From contig DATLYT010000014.1 of NCBI GenBank assembly GCA_035574455.1, positions 1-8,307 of the forward strand: a stretch of 8,307 nucleotides of DNA, read 5' to 3'. Below, piece by piece: positions 7,157-8,307 of the stretch; position 1 is the first letter of the stretch; the number at the start of each line of letters is the position of its first letter. This stretch comes from DATLYT01 sp035574455 (GTDB lineage: Bacteria; Bacteroidota; Ignavibacteria; UBA10030). The position numbers and the translations under genes were made by a program. The notes beneath the pieces are model-generated. The model saw only the letters and a list, made by a program, of their open reading frames with translations, searched no databases and was not told the DNA's origin.

Positions 7157-8307
7157 ATGAAACACACCTTCTTCTTGCTCCTCTTTCTCTCTACAGTCGC
7201 CAGTGCGCAGAGCCGATTTTCTCTCACCTTCCCGCACGAACGCGGCGGTCCTTTCGATGGCAGACTCCTCGTGCTGATCTCAACGGACAGCACCGCCGAG
7301 CCGCGCTTCCAGCTTAACGACGGCCCTAAATCACAGCAGGCGTTCGGGATCAACGTCGATGGGTGGAAGGCGAGACAAACGAGAATAGTGGATAGCAAGG
7401 CGTTCGGCTACCCGCGGGCGAGTCTCAGCGACATACCGCGCGGCGAATATTGGGTGCAGGGGTTGCTCCATAAGTACGAGACGTTTAAGCGATCCGACGG
7501 CCACACGGTGAAGCTCCCGATGGACCGTGGAGAGGGTCAGCAATGGAACCGCGCTCCCGGCAACATTTACAGCAAGCCGAAGAAAGTAACCCTCGACCCG
7601 ACGAAGTCTGGAACCATCTCCATCGTACTCGACCAAGAAATTCCTCCCATCGAACCGCCAAAGGACACGAAGTACATCAAGCATGTGAAGATGCGCAGCG
7701 AGCGACTTTCGAAATTCTGGGGGAGGGATTTTTATCTTGGTGCAAACGTGTTACTGCCGTGGGGGTGGGAGGAACATCCGAATGCCCGATATCCGCTTGC
7801 GGTCTTCCATGGCCATTTCTCGCCAACATTCGGCGGCTTCCGAGAGACTCCACCCGACACCAACCTGAAGCCAGACTACAGCGAGCGGTTCCGAATCCAT
7901 GGCTACAACCGCATTCAACAGGAATATGCGTACAAGCTTTATAAGGATTGGACAAGCCCGAACTTCCCACGCTTCATCGTGATGGAAGTGCAGCACGCCA
8001 ACCCGTACTACGACGACTCCTACGCCGTCAACTCCGCCAACCTTGGTCCTTACGGCGATGCGATTATGTACGAGCTGATTCCGTACGTGGAGCAGAAGTT
8101 TCGCGGGATCGGTCAGGGTTGGGCGCGGTTCACCTACGGCGGTTCGACGGGCGGATGGGAGGCGCTGGCCGTGCAGGTGTTTTATCCCGATGAGTTCAAC
8201 GGTGCCTGGGCGGCGTGCCCGGACCCAATCGACTTCCGAGCCTTTACGCTGGTCAACATTTATGAAGACGAGAATGCGTACTACATTGGGACGCCGTTCA
8301 AAAAGAC
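7157..8307 (+). CDS. Exported alpha/beta-hydrolase putative esterase (3' end missing)
   Basis: The frame opens at ATG 7157 and stays open to the last base, giving 383 residues without a stop; the C-terminus is beyond the window. The start is well supported by AGGAGG at 7145-7150, six bases upstream. Residues 1-17 form a signal peptide (MKHTFFLLLFLSTVASA, cleavage before Gln18), so the protein is exported. Residues 18 to about 165 look like a beta-rich N-terminal domain (LVLISTDST, ASLSDIPRGEYWVQGLLH), ending in a Pro-rich linker IPPIEPP. The alpha/beta-hydrolase part follows: PLAVFHGHF (213-221; His218-Gly-His220 probably at the oxyanion region) and YGGSTGGWEAL, where Ser330 is the likely nucleophile in a G-x-S-x-G elbow. 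The Asp and His of the triad would lie past the edge or in the unclear part. The layout recalls Fes/feruloyl-esterase-like enzymes, but the substrate is unknown. The gene diverges from the oxidoreductase operon and probably has its own control. Confidence 0.85.
   Translation, partial: MKHTFFLLLFLSTVASAQSRFSLTFPHERGGPFDGRLLVLISTDSTAEPRFQLNDGPKSQQAFGINVDGWKARQTRIVDSKAFGYPRASLSDIPRGEYWVQGLLHKYETFKRSDGHTVKLPMDRGEGQQWNRAPGNIYSKPKKVTLDPTKSGTISIVLDQEIPPIEPPKDTKYIKHVKMRSERLSKFWGRDFYLGANVLLPWGWEEHPNARYPLAVFHGHFSPTFGGFRETPPDTNLKPDYSERFRIHGYNRIQQEYAYKLYKDWTSPNFPRFIVMEVQHANPYYDDSYAVNSANLGPYGDAIMYELIPYVEQKFRGIGQGWARFTYGGSTGGWEALAVQVFYPDEFNGAWAACPDPIDFRAFTLVNIYEDENAYYIGTPFKK

Noticed and set aside
7543..7970. 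Open frames on both strands overlapping the esterase.
   Set aside because: The esterase frame from 7157 has a strong ribosome binding site, signal peptide and hydrolase motifs; the others have none of these.

Overview
The window reads as chromosomal DNA from a Gram-negative bacterium with moderately high GC content. Three things point that way: signal-peptide-bearing M16 peptidases that would work in the periplasm, a ferredoxin-linked 2-oxoacid oxidoreductase, and an exported esterase. This gene mix would suit the Bacteroidota/Chlorobiota/Ignavibacteriota group, but that is only an impression. There is no rRNA, tRNA or marker gene here to fix the taxonomy. I see no mobile element, CRISPR array or RNA gene.

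Left part (1-2884, + strand): two M16 metallopeptidase genes in tandem. The first is cut by the window's left edge. It has the zinc motif HLFEH but lacks the usual R/Y substrate-binding signature. The second is complete, with a signal peptide; it has lost the zinc motif but keeps the R/Y region. This is the complementary pattern of a two-subunit M16B peptidase. A strong hairpin closes the pair.

Middle-left (2908-4131, + strand): a 12-helix MFS transporter with two motif A copies and no clear ribosome binding site. Its stop codon overlaps, tail to tail, the stop codon of the next gene on the other strand.

Middle-right (4128-6949, - strand): a compact three-gene operon. Transcription runs from right to left: a small Cys-rich helical protein of 84 residues, then the alpha subunit of a 2-oxoacid:ferredoxin oxidoreductase, then a TPP-binding beta subunit with a gamma domain fused to its C-terminus. 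Alpha and beta-gamma overlap by ATGA, which implies coupled translation. The enzyme would oxidatively decarboxylate a 2-oxoacid with CoA and reduce ferredoxin. The substrate cannot be fixed from sequence alone.

Right part (6950-8307): a 207-bp divergent intergenic region with a good sigma-70-like promoter facing right and a pair of 8-bp direct repeats spaced about two helical turns. It leads into a secreted alpha/beta-hydrolase esterase with a GGSTGG nucleophile elbow. This gene runs off the right edge.

The least conventional parts are the beta-gamma fusion with a degenerate glycine motif, and the small ferritin-like protein without metal ligands that heads the operon.
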